Of a stretch of DNA of 64,000 bases, positions 52,901-61,047 are shown piece by piece. Source of the DNA: Phycisphaerales bacterium (GTDB lineage: Bacteria; Planctomycetota; Phycisphaerae; UBA1845; Fen-1342); contig JADJWG010000002.1 of assembly GCA_016716475.1 (NCBI GenBank), positions 372,001-436,000 of the forward strand. The letters run 5' to 3'. The notes under the pieces were generated by a model. The model was not told the origin of the DNA. It was given only the letters and a program-made list of their open reading frames with translations, and searched no databases. The translations under genes and the position numbers were made by a program. Every line of letters begins with the position of its first letter. Position 1 is the stretch's first letter.

Positions 52901-53182
52901 ACCGGCGCGCCGCTGCGGCTGGTCGCACTGAACGCCGACGGCAACGTGTACCTGCGCGACGTACAGGATCCGACAGTACGGGAAGTGAACGCGATGCAGA
53001 TCGAGTTCGACCGCCCAACGAACCAGATCACGGTACTCGGTCCGCCGGAAAGTGAAGCACGCATTATTGTCGAGGATCGGGCCCTCGCACGGTTCCAGGT
53101 CCACTCGGGTCAAAAACTGGTCCTGAATCTCGCGGACGGCACGATCCGCTCGGACCGCATCGGGGGCGAAGTGCGGCAGTAG
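49919..53182 (+). CDS. Giant LptC/LptA (OstA-like) LPS-transport protein
   Basis: 1087 residues from ATG 49919 (GGAGAG box). One N-terminal membrane anchor (LVLGVSSVAVVVLLYLGYNA) as in LptC. The rest is a long series of OstA/LptA-type beta-jellyroll units: VVLDSKQVRIVGTGLHLVWN, GLIKLVGDVELRSERGLKGQ, NLIRFAGDVVAVSGGETLRG, TNQITVLGPPESEARIIVED. Ordinary LptA is about 180 residues and LptC 190, so this is a fusion or expansion that may span much of the periplasm. It follows kdsC, the usual kdsC-lptC-lptA order. Confidence 0.85.
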   Translation: MVRHLVLGVSSVAVVVLLYLGYNAMLGEPQVIPDRQDLVATLPEAGGAEGEAIQVRGATIPGGGGVVYRRFDPRTGRVDEILECVDWQAVPGERNQIQLTRPELSMLLGSGMEVKVTAATGRIIGDRADEQMRPRNGVLEGGVRLVIDTARGAERTPAAERPDDLITITMETLQFDLEGGDLQTEARVVLDSKQVRIVGTGLHLVWNEDDNRIDALTIRQGEEFILRGGDLLGLTGGRERAEKSTPGEPATVRLDTRRRPERPSTAYVCTLEGGIVAKQVRGGVEVGGLDAERLEILFDVGSGPDRLLGRDEATPGLGMPHSTTAQAPTTLPVATPAESEPGAPAAPLAARTEQQELVLKWSGPLRMVPIPGRPEGGTMRRRFTASAAPGGVVRLAQRASSALCSSVTYHEDTERVWLRPTPAGRVEFTLGDGVTAAAQSVYLERATGLIKLVGDVELRSERGLKGQARTARIVCALWAELRLVKQDAAVAVPEDAELLGTQRIESARFVGTVSIETGGQKLMSDELTVVFRPGMDGLGFEQALESAFAFGNVHLASADGRLTCLSLALDFAVSPAGEVFPTAMDAFGRVQIARGAAQVNGQRVLTTMGPPLQGAARGGFVLRELRVLGAAELLDPENKVAARGETLTATFRGENELQAATVLGTSTVSALVYSEPYTVRGELIALDGVDQVLSVDGPSRLSFRSERGLQGERRSGTQRVVVTAQESLRIDGRQNLIRFAGDVVAVSGGETLRGKTLSLLLEDVEEATPVATQPQQPQNLSEVWQTLARALERSPGRSGDEPLSFTTGDGRRTRKELVRMRADAAVVESVTTEAGRPLPVMEASIRAPLLDLDVVNRVIVTEGLTQLLMLDRRAGVTSPQAGTTAREVVGVPAALISDGPSQTAMQCYGRMTYTLGPEGPERRDTVVFEDQVLFVHRTGREMIELGTMLPAVVEQPEVLDKIDSRSVTLECDRLEVWFHTQERANGGVPAAGGLTGAPLRLVALNADGNVYLRDVQDPTVREVNAMQIEFDRPTNQITVLGPPESEARIIVEDRALARFQVHSGQKLVLNLADGTIRSDRIGGEVRQ

Positions 53183-53197
53183 GGGGGCGCCGCCGCG

Positions 53198-53222
53198 GGC
53201 CTTGCGCCGGGGGCGCAAGGCC
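53198..53222. terminator. Bidirectional terminator-like hairpin
   Basis: A perfect 11-bp stem (GGCCTTGCGCC at 53198-53208 with 53212-53222) and a 3-base loop sit between two convergent genes (stops at 53182 and 53242). No U tract, but the placement fits a terminator. Confidence 0.6.
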
Positions 53223-53241
53223 AGTGGTGACGCGGGTGCCG

Positions 53242-56160
53242 CTAGATCCCGAGCAAATCGAACTCTTGCACGGGGTAATCCGCCAGGCGCGCATCGAGTA
53301 CCAGCACGGCCCGCCCGGTAAACGGCCGGTTGGGTGTTGAACGGTACGTGACCTCTGGCAGGAAGATCACGCCGAGCACACGATCGGCGACGGGACCCTC
53401 CGTCGCAGGGGTCTCCGGCACCTCGCGCAGCAGCGTGAGGAACTCATCGAAGTACTCGGGCCGCACGATCAGCAGGTCGCGCGTTTGGCCGTCCTTCTCG
53501 TAGCGCAGCGCGGCCGCGGCCTGGCGATCCCAGTTGAGGTAGTTGTTGAATGTGGTGTCATCATCGTCGAAGTCACCTATGAAACGCGAACCGGGCAGGG
53601 GTTGGGTGCCGGCCGGCAGTGTCAGCAGGAAACGCTCGGGAGTGCATGCCACGCCGGGGATACCGGTGAGCCGCGCGAGGTCGCTGTTGGAGAGGTGCGG
53701 CAGGCGTTCGAGGTAGTCGTCGCGGACCTCAGCCCAGCGATAGTGCGGACCGGCGAGCGGCGGGGTGTAGACGTGCGCCGTGGCTCCGTTCGGAAGCTCG
53801 GGGACGGTCTTGAGACCGGCAATGGGGCGGTTCTCGAAGTCGACGATGTGTATGCCGAATCCCCAATCTCCACCGCCGCGCTCCAGCTTGACCGCGAGCG
53901 AGTTCCATCCGGCACGCAATTGGGCATGCTGAGCGATCATGTAAGGACGGTTTTGATCCTCCCAGCGTGCCACCGCGTAGTAGCGGCCCTCGGTAAGTTG
54001 CCGGCCGTTGCACCAGAGCTTCGCGCGATCGTTGTAACCTGCCCAGATCCGCACTTCCTGATCGGCTGGCACATGGACAAACGCCCGGGCGTACACGACG
54101 CACTTCTCGGGGGCGGCTGGCATCGTCGTGCCGAGATCGACAAAGTCCTCGCTGCCAGCCACCATGCGAGTGCTGCCGAAGGTTCCGGCGCGCCCGGCGA
54201 CGAATGCGTCGGCCTCTGGAATAGCGAGTGATTCCAGTACGGATTCGCGATTCCAGCGGGCGCGCAGGAAATCAAACCAGTCCGGTACGGGTGTCGGCGG
54301 TGGATGCAGGGCGATGCGCGGCGGGTTGGCAGCGCGGGCTTCCTGCTGCGTCAGCGCACTCCTCCATTCGCGTTCGATCTGTGCAAGCTGGCGTTCCGTG
54401 AAGTGCCCTTGGCCGCGCAGCCATTCCGCGAGTTCGTCTGCGTCGTTCGTATCGGTGTCCGGTGGTGCGAGCAGGGGGGTCACCGTCCAGGTGTCGATAA
54501 AGGCCGCGGACTCGACCGGATCACTCGCGCGCCGGCGTTGATACTGGGCATGGCTCACGTAGTAACGCATCGAGGAGCGGTGGCCGCAACCCATGTTGAC
54601 GATCGGCTGCTTACCGCAGCCGTCGCTGTCGTGTGTGACCGGGTAGCCGGGGCTGGATTCGCTGAAGATGCTGACCCAATCGAATTGGTGGTTCCATTCG
54701 TGCAGAAACACTTCCCAGCCGCGCTGGGCACCGATCTGTGCCCCGCCCGCGCCGTCCACGCCACAGTCCACACCGCCAGCGTGACTGGAACCGTACGCGG
54801 CCGTACCGATGGAGTACTGGTACTGGCCGGGATGTCGCAACACAACCTCGTCACGAGGCAGAAAGATCCAGCCGGCCTGCATGACCCACGGGGGATCGTC
54901 CGGACCGGCGATGTGGTAGGTGGTCTGGAGTCGCCAGGCGCCCAGCGAGGCGCCGTAAACCTGTTGTTCGACGTACCGCCAGTCGCGCTGGATGGCGTCG
55001 ATATCCTCCTGCGAAAGCGGGCCCGTACCGGGAAAAGTGCCGGTCTCATCCCGCGGCAATGCGTACGGGTAAATGGCCATGAGAACGTGTTCGACATTCG
55101 CGTTGCCGTTGTCGCCAAGAAATCCGGCCCGCTCCATCAGGGGGGCCCACTCGGCGATCGGCCGCCGACAGTATTCGAGCGCTTCGGCCAGCCGGTAGGT
55201 TGCATCTGCGTGTGTCGGGTTGGCCGCAACCGCGAGACGGAACTCCTCGGCGGCATCGCGCCAAAGGCCCCACGCACCGGCGAGCAGTCCGCGGCGATAG
55301 TGGGCTTCGAACTTCGCCGCCGCCGCTTCGGCCGTGGGGGCAGCGGCTTGTGGTGGTGGTGTGGCGCGCAATTGCTTCAGGCGCGCCCAGCGTGTGCCGA
55401 AGCGGGCGGAGTCTGCGAGCAGGGGGCGCTTGGCTTCATCCGCCTGCTCCGCGGCAGTCGTGAACTGCGCGAGTGCATCAGCCCATTGATGATCGCCGCA
55501 CAGCAGCCAGGCATTTAGAAAAGCGGCGACGGCCGGCTCCGTGGCGCGGGCGGCGGCAGCGGCGAGATCACCGGCGTACTCGTCGCCCAGGTCATCCCAA
55601 CTACGATCGGCAAAGATGCGATAGCCCAGGGAAAGGTGGGGGCGGTCAGCGCGTATGGTAATCCGGAGAGTGCGCGGCGGTTTGCCGTCCTTAAAGAGCG
55701 TGCGTGGTATGACGAAGTAGCTGTCGTAGGCGCGCTGCGGCCCCGCCGGTGGGCGGATGCGCCAAGTGCCGACTTCGTGATCGTCGACGCTGACGGTGAG
55801 GTCCGGTGGTGGAGCGTTGCTGTCCACCGTGCGGCAGAGGACCAGGTGCGCCCAGGCGGGTCCCGCCCGCCACTCGGCTGGGCGGAGAACGAATTGCTCT
55901 TCGCCGGTGACTTCGCGTCCGATGGCAGGACCGGGGCTACCGTCGCCATAGGACAGACTGGTTGTCACCAGCGTTCCCAGGGCCTCATAGGAAACGGCGG
56001 CCTCGCTGGCGCGGTCGCCGACGATGATCTCGCCGGAGGGAATCCAGCGAAAATCGCGGTTGAGATCGGCGGGTGCAAGCACCGTCGCGGTGGCGATTCC
56101 GACGAGTGCGAGGGTCCGAAGGGTCAAGTGCTTGGGGGAGAGGGGGGTGAAGCGTTTCAT
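53242..56160 (-). CDS. Large secreted protein with TPR region and HEWNH metallopeptidase-like motif
   Basis: 972 residues with a signal peptide (LTLRTLALVGIATATVLAPA). The N-terminal 190 residues are a beta-rich module; about 190-345 are TPR-like helices (AWGLWRDAAEEFRLAVAANP with THADATYRLAEALEY). In the middle, EVFLHEWNHQFDWVSIFSES places an HExxH-type zinc motif at about residue 487. A beta-sandwich region (VYARAFVHVPADQEVRIWAG, WNSLAVKLERGGGDWGFGIH) resembles PA14/sugar-binding-like modules. It is probably an extracytoplasmic metallopeptidase, but the third zinc ligand is not obvious and I cannot name a family. Confidence 0.75.
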   Translation of the reverse strand: MKRFTPLSPKHLTLRTLALVGIATATVLAPADLNRDFRWIPSGEIIVGDRASEAAVSYEALGTLVTTSLSYGDGSPGPAIGREVTGEEQFVLRPAEWRAGPAWAHLVLCRTVDSNAPPPDLTVSVDDHEVGTWRIRPPAGPQRAYDSYFVIPRTLFKDGKPPRTLRITIRADRPHLSLGYRIFADRSWDDLGDEYAGDLAAAAARATEPAVAAFLNAWLLCGDHQWADALAQFTTAAEQADEAKRPLLADSARFGTRWARLKQLRATPPPQAAAPTAEAAAAKFEAHYRRGLLAGAWGLWRDAAEEFRLAVAANPTHADATYRLAEALEYCRRPIAEWAPLMERAGFLGDNGNANVEHVLMAIYPYALPRDETGTFPGTGPLSQEDIDAIQRDWRYVEQQVYGASLGAWRLQTTYHIAGPDDPPWVMQAGWIFLPRDEVVLRHPGQYQYSIGTAAYGSSHAGGVDCGVDGAGGAQIGAQRGWEVFLHEWNHQFDWVSIFSESSPGYPVTHDSDGCGKQPIVNMGCGHRSSMRYYVSHAQYQRRRASDPVESAAFIDTWTVTPLLAPPDTDTNDADELAEWLRGQGHFTERQLAQIEREWRSALTQQEARAANPPRIALHPPPTPVPDWFDFLRARWNRESVLESLAIPEADAFVAGRAGTFGSTRMVAGSEDFVDLGTTMPAAPEKCVVYARAFVHVPADQEVRIWAGYNDRAKLWCNGRQLTEGRYYAVARWEDQNRPYMIAQHAQLRAGWNSLAVKLERGGGDWGFGIHIVDFENRPIAGLKTVPELPNGATAHVYTPPLAGPHYRWAEVRDDYLERLPHLSNSDLARLTGIPGVACTPERFLLTLPAGTQPLPGSRFIGDFDDDDTTFNNYLNWDRQAAAALRYEKDGQTRDLLIVRPEYFDEFLTLLREVPETPATEGPVADRVLGVIFLPEVTYRSTPNRPFTGRAVLVLDARLADYPVQEFDLLGI

Positions 56161-56357
56161 TTCGGGTACTCCTAGCGGGCCTCAGATCCCGAGAAGGATA
56201 GCCGGATATCGGGCCCGGCGAAAGACTGGAGCGATCCCAGAACCTTTCCTCACTCACAGGGTCGGGTTGGGGTTGTGTCGAGTATCTGCAGCAAGCAACC
56301 CCACGCCCGAACTCCCCCGCAGGGGCGCGGAGTATCTGGGATTGCGGCTAACCTCCG

Positions 56358-57200
56358 TTGGTGATGCGAGGTGCCGGAGACTGCGGGTACCGTACAATGC
56401 CCTGCAGGGTGGCTTGGGTCGCCCGTGAATGTGGGAATGTTCTGGTGGGTACCACTGTGGCAGCCGGCCAGTCCTATCCGGTTCGCTGTGGAAACTGTGG
56501 CGAGACCAGTCTCGTCTTGCCGCATTGGTGTGGAATGTCCGTGCAATGCCCACACTGCGCGGTCACCTTTAAGGTCCCGGCAGCGACCACGGATGGGACT
56601 CCTTCGCTGGCGAGGATCATGCCGCCGGATCTGAGCGGACGGCCCGGTTTTCAGTTTGCATGCCCGCGCTGCGAGTCCGTACTCGAGGCGGATGGATCGC
56701 AGGTGGGCAGCACGGCGACTTGCCCAACCTGTGCGGCACGGCTGACTGTGCCGCTTGTGGATCGGGCCGGGCGGGCCGGACCGGTGCAGATACACGATGA
56801 GGATGCGCAGGATCCGGTGCCGATGCACGCTTATGCTGCGAGTGGCCAGGATGCTCCGCGCATCGTGCGGCGCGGGGGCGACGTGCTCGAGATCGAGTGT
56901 GCCCGTTGCCGGGCGAGTAATTCGATCGATGCCCATCATTGCCGAGCGTGCGGGGTGCCCTTCACGATGGAAGGCGTCACCGTCCGGGGGCGCAGTCTGC
57001 GGAGCGACCTCGGCACGCTGTCGGTGCTGCTCGGATTCCTCTCGATCCCGCTGGCGATGTTACTCGTGGTAGGGATTGCGGCCGTCGTCCTGGGCATCGC
57101 GAGCTTCGCGCGCAGCGGTCGGCTGCAGCCCGGGGCCCTCTTCGGGATGGTGCTGGGCAGTCTCAGCACGCTGGCAGGGCTGCTACTCCACGGCCTGTGA
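56358..57200 (+). CDS. Zinc-ribbon protein with C-terminal membrane helices
   Basis: Up to 280 residues (ATG 56397 is an alternative start). Four Cys-pair ribbons: VRCGNCGETS, QCPHCAVTFKV, FACPRCESVLEADGSQ with ATCPTCAARLTV, and IECARCRASNSIDAHHCRAC. Two hydrophobic segments near the end (LSVLLGFLSIPLAMLLVVGI, GALFGMVLGSLSTLAGLLLH) resemble DUF4190. Planctomycetes have many proteins of this layout; function unknown. It overlaps the convergent lpxB by 18 bases. Confidence 0.75.
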   Translation: MVMRGAGDCGYRTMPCRVAWVARECGNVLVGTTVAAGQSYPVRCGNCGETSLVLPHWCGMSVQCPHCAVTFKVPAATTDGTPSLARIMPPDLSGRPGFQFACPRCESVLEADGSQVGSTATCPTCAARLTVPLVDRAGRAGPVQIHDEDAQDPVPMHAYAASGQDAPRIVRRGGDVLEIECARCRASNSIDAHHCRACGVPFTMEGVTVRGRSLRSDLGTLSVLLGFLSIPLAMLLVVGIAAVVLGIASFARSGRLQPGALFGMVLGSLSTLAGLLLHGL

Positions 57201-58388
57201 TACGTGGCGCGATTGTCGCTCGGATTCAGAGATGCCCGCCGGCCAGCCCGTGGCGTGGGCAATCCAATCGGCCACACGAGCGCTCGCGTGCGCATTCTCC
57301 AAGGGGCGCACGAGGGCATCGAGCTGGGCGCGCATTGTCTCCTGCCACGTCGGATCACGCAGGAGCTGGGCGGCGACGACAGCGATGGGGCGCGTGTCGG
57401 GGATCCACGGCATGAACTCGGGCACGATGAATGCGTTCGCGAGGATGTTGACCTGGGAGAAGGGTGGCGGCTTGACAGCCAGCCAGCCGAGCCAGCGATG
57501 CAGTCGGCCCCAGAACGCGCCGACGTCATACAACACGATCATGGGTTTACGGTGGTACGCGACTTCGAGCGTGGCGGTGCCGGAGGCCACCAGCACCAGA
57601 TCCGCAGCGGCAAGCAGTGTCGGATTCTGATCGACCAGGATGTCGGCTGCGAAGCCACCGGCGTGGATGATCCGGCGCAGCAGGGGCACGCGCTCCTGCG
57701 AGGTGCTGGAGACGAGCGCGTGGACCCCGATCCCGACGGTTTGCAGTTGACGCAAGACGCGCAGTTGCAGGGGCAGGATGCGCTCAATCACGTGGCGGCG
57801 CGACCCCGGGAGGAGGGCGACGATCGGCCGGCCACTCCCCGCGCGGCGAAGCTGCGCAACGATCTCGGGAGTGGGCGCGGTGCGGCGCAGCGATTCGAAC
57901 AGCGGGTGCCCGACGTAGGTGGCCGGAACCAGCGCGCGGCGAAAGTAGGCCTCTTCAAAGGGCAGGATGCACGCGACGCGTTCGACGTCGGTCGCGAGCC
58001 GACGGTTGCGGTAAGCCCGTGAGGCCCAGGTCTGCGGCGCGATGTAGTACAACACACGGTAGCCGCGGCGTCGGGCGAGACGCGCGAGCGGGAGATGCAG
58101 AGCAGACGAGTCCATCAGGATGACGAGGTCCGGCGGGAGGCGCTCCCAGGCCGCGATGATGGCGCGGCGGGCTTCCCAGGCACGACCCAGGACTCGGAAA
58201 ATGCCGCTGAGCATCGCGGCGTGGGCGGCGAAATCGTAGACGGTTTCCACCTTGGCCGCGCGCAGCCGCGGGCCGGTCAGGCCATAGAAATCCAGGCCGC
58301 TGAACCGCGCGCGCAGCTCCGTGACGAGAGCGGCGGCATGCAAGTCGGCCGAGTCTTCGGCTACCGAGATGAAGATGCGAACGGCCAT
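57183..58388 (-). CDS. lpxB: Lipid-A-disaccharide synthase
   Basis: 401 residues, normal length. MAVRIFISVAEDSADLHAAA replaces the usual ASGDLHGA start motif; DFYGLTGPRLRAAKVETVYD, VILMDSSALHLPLARLARRR, VLYYIAPQTWASRAYRNRRL, CILPFEEAYFRR and YVGHPLFES are standard LpxB phrases. It joins UDP-diacylglucosamine and lipid X to make the lipid A disaccharide at the inner membrane. It is transcribed toward the zinc-ribbon gene. Confidence 0.93.
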   Translation of the reverse strand: MAVRIFISVAEDSADLHAAALVTELRARFSGLDFYGLTGPRLRAAKVETVYDFAAHAAMLSGIFRVLGRAWEARRAIIAAWERLPPDLVILMDSSALHLPLARLARRRGYRVLYYIAPQTWASRAYRNRRLATDVERVACILPFEEAYFRRALVPATYVGHPLFESLRRTAPTPEIVAQLRRAGSGRPIVALLPGSRRHVIERILPLQLRVLRQLQTVGIGVHALVSSTSQERVPLLRRIIHAGGFAADILVDQNPTLLAAADLVLVASGTATLEVAYHRKPMIVLYDVGAFWGRLHRWLGWLAVKPPPFSQVNILANAFIVPEFMPWIPDTRPIAVVAAQLLRDPTWQETMRAQLDALVRPLENAHASARVADWIAHATGWPAGISESERQSRHVSQAVE

Positions 58389-58493
58389 GGGCTCGGGCTT
58401 CTGAAATGCTGGAGAAGGAAGGATGATCGCGGAGAAGGGGCGCGGCTCGCCGCCCTGGGCGCATTCCTCCGCGGCCGAAGGTCACCGTAACCA

Positions 58494-59504
58494 CTACTTC
58501 TCAATGACCTGCTCACCACCCTTGGCGATGTTCTCCTTCGTGTAGACCCGGGTGGGCAGCAGCGTGCGTTTCTCGATCGACTCACTCTTGTCGCCACGGA
58601 GTATCCGCACCGCGAGATCGAGCCCCAACTCGCCCGGTGTCGGATAGGCCACGGTGGCCGTCAGTTCACCACGCTGCACCCATGCGATACCCTCGTCCGG
58701 GAGCGCATCAATCCCGATGAAGTACAGTTCGTCGGCGCGACCGGCACGGCGGGCCGCCTGGTAGGCGCCGTGGGCCATGGGATCGTTGTGGCCGTAGACC
58801 AGGTCAATCTCGGGCGTTGCCTTGAGCGCATCCTGCATGATCGAGAACGCGCGGTCCTTCTTCCAGTCGGCATCCAGCCCGCCGATGATTTTCAAGCCCG
58901 GCTCGCGCTTGACGATCTCGTGGAAACCGTCGCGCCGCTCTTGGGCGGGGGTAGATGCAAGGCCCCCGCAAATCTCATAGATCACGCCCTGCGCTTGGCC
59001 CGGGCCGCCGAGAAGTGTGACCGCGACGCGTCCGGCCGCGCGGCCGATGGCCTTGTTGTCGCCGCCGACAAAGGCCGCATAGCCGTCCCAGTTCACATCT
59101 CGATCGAGCACGATGACAGGAATGCCCGCCTCGGTGGCTTCGCGAACGACGCCGGTGAGGCCGGGCGATTCCTTCGGACTGATGAGGATGGCGTGGACAC
59201 CGCGGCGAATGAAGGTACGGACATCGGCAACCTGCTTCTCGGTCTTGTCGTCGGCGTCGAGGATGTCGAGTTGTACGTTGGGGTAGTGCTGCTTCGCGTG
59301 TTGTTCAAGGCGGCGGTTGAATTCGACGCGCCAGGGCTCCTTCACCGTGCATTGCGAGAAGCCGACGATGAAGCGCTCCCCGGTACGCGGTTGCGCGGGC
59401 TGGGGAGCCGTGCGTGTCTCTTGAGGGCCGCTGGCGACGAGGGCCAGCGGCAGGGCGCAGGCGAGTGCGGTCAGGGTGGCTGTGAACACGGGACGGCGGA
59501 TCAT
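58494..59504 (-). CDS. Periplasmic sugar-binding protein of a ribose-type ABC transporter
   Basis: 336 residues with a signal peptide (TLTALACALPLALVASG). Family phrases: FIVGFSQCTVKEPWRVEFNR, VRTFIRRGVHAILISPKESP, IPVIVLDRDVNWDGYAAFVG, DNKAIGRAAGR, LVYGHNDPMAHGAYQAARRA. Peripla_BP_4 proteins bind ribose, galactose, rhamnose and similar sugars. It lies downstream of the permease gene by 114 bases. Ligand unknown. Confidence 0.88.
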   Translation of the reverse strand: MIRRPVFTATLTALACALPLALVASGPQETRTAPQPAQPRTGERFIVGFSQCTVKEPWRVEFNRRLEQHAKQHYPNVQLDILDADDKTEKQVADVRTFIRRGVHAILISPKESPGLTGVVREATEAGIPVIVLDRDVNWDGYAAFVGGDNKAIGRAAGRVAVTLLGGPGQAQGVIYEICGGLASTPAQERRDGFHEIVKREPGLKIIGGLDADWKKDRAFSIMQDALKATPEIDLVYGHNDPMAHGAYQAARRAGRADELYFIGIDALPDEGIAWVQRGELTATVAYPTPGELGLDLAVRILRGDKSESIEKRTLLPTRVYTKENIAKGGEQVIEK

Positions 59505-59618
59505 GGCGAACCTCCGGCAGGGTAGTCGTGCCGTGGCCGGTCCGGTCCGGCACTGAGCAGTATTGGAACCCGAAAGGGGGTCGCTGTGAACTGCGCGGGA
59601 CCGGTTGTCGGGTGGATG

Positions 59619-60872
59619 TCACAAGGGGCGGCGGGGTCGCAGGTAGCGCCATAGGTTAGGCCCGCTGCCGGACTGCATGACCGCGGCCACAACGATGATG
59701 ACACCCTTCAGGATGTCCTGGATCTCGCTCGAGACCGCCCGGAGCTGGAGGATGTTGGTCAGGTAGCCGAAGATCATCACGCCGACGAGCGTACCGACGA
59801 TCGAGCCGCGCCCGCCTTGCAGCGTGGTCCCGCCGATCACCACGGCCGCAATCGCGTCGAGTTCCTTCATCTGGCCCGCGTCGGCTTTGCCCTGTGCGTA
59901 TTGGGCGCAATACAGCACCGCAGCGAGCCCGGCGAGCAGCCCGCTCGCCGCGTACACGAAGATCTTGACACCGCCGACGGGGACTCCAGCCAGGCGTGCG
60001 GCCTCCTCGTTGCCGCCAGTCGCGTAGACGTATCTCCCCAAAGGCAGCTTGTGCAGCAGGAATGCCGCCGCCGCCCACACCCCCAGCATGAAGAGTCCCT
60101 GCACCGGCAGGAGTTTCAGCTCGAGCTCCCGGCCGGAGCGCAGCGTCTCCCGTCCAACCGTCAGTATGGTGGCCCCGAGTTGCTCGAAGGACTCCGGTGC
60201 GCCCGGGCCCCCGTTGACTGCGACTTGAATCGTGTGCACGCGGCCGCCCTGGCCGGCGACATACTTCGCGAGCCCGACGGCTGCGATCATCATGGCAAGC
60301 GTCACGATGAAGGGTTGCAGTCCCGTGCGGGCGATGACGGCGCCGTTGAGGAATCCGAGCAGAGCGCCCACCAGCGGCACCACGATAAGGATGCCCAGAG
60401 TTCCGTAAGCACCGCCGAGCAGGCCGCGTCCCGGCGGCAGCAGGAACAGCACTGCGGCCAGCGCAGCGCAGGCCAGGGCCAGCAGCGCCCGAATGCCGGG
60501 AGCAAGGCGCAGGGCGCGCAGCAGGCCGAAAGCTGCGAGTCCGGTGAAGAGTGCGACGGCCGGCCAGGCGAGGTGGTGGGCGCGGCCGAGGTGCAGGTCG
60601 CTGTCATTCGAATGCATGAGCAGCATCGCGCAAACGACGGTGCAGAGTGACAGCACGCTGCCGACGGACAGGTCGATCCCCCCGGAGAGAATGACGAGGG
60701 TCATGCCGACGGCGAGGATGCCGTTGACGGCCACGTTGGCGAGCACGTCCCGTTGATTCGCAATCGTCAGGAACTGCGGGTGTACCACGCTGCCGATGAC
60801 GAACAGGGACAGCAGCCCGCCGAAGAGGGTTGCGACCCGCAAGACACCAGCCCAGCTCACGCGCTGCTGCAT
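59619..60872 (-). CDS. Ribose-type ABC transporter permease
   Basis: 417 residues, BPD_transp_2 family: VNGILAVGMTLVILSGGIDL with SVGSVLSLC, FIVTLAMMIAAVGLAKYVAG, ATGGNEEAARLAGVPVGGVK and VVIGGTTLQGGRGSIVGTLV. About 10 membrane helices. It has an insertion after TM3 relative to RbsC (HHLAWPAVALFTGLAAFGLL). It works with the binding protein at 58494-59504. The RbsA-type ATPase is not adjacent and must be encoded elsewhere if the transporter works. Confidence 0.9.
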   Translation of the reverse strand: MQQRVSWAGVLRVATLFGGLLSLFVIGSVVHPQFLTIANQRDVLANVAVNGILAVGMTLVILSGGIDLSVGSVLSLCTVVCAMLLMHSNDSDLHLGRAHHLAWPAVALFTGLAAFGLLRALRLAPGIRALLALACAALAAVLFLLPPGRGLLGGAYGTLGILIVVPLVGALLGFLNGAVIARTGLQPFIVTLAMMIAAVGLAKYVAGQGGRVHTIQVAVNGGPGAPESFEQLGATILTVGRETLRSGRELELKLLPVQGLFMLGVWAAAAFLLHKLPLGRYVYATGGNEEAARLAGVPVGGVKIFVYAASGLLAGLAAVLYCAQYAQGKADAGQMKELDAIAAVVIGGTTLQGGRGSIVGTLVGVMIFGYLTNILQLRAVSSEIQDILKGVIIVVAAVMQSGSGPNLWRYLRPRRPL

Positions 60873-61047
60873 CGTTGCTCCCGTAGCTGTTCACAGGATA
60901 GCCGCGGTGCGGCGGTCCGAGAATGCCGTGGGTCGGCCGCTTGGACGCGCGCGCCACTGACCCTACAATGCCGCGTCCGGTCGGCAGCGCGGTGTGTCGG
61001 CCGCCCACGGATCGAGCAGAAACCCGGGCAGGTAGGAAACGCCGGTT

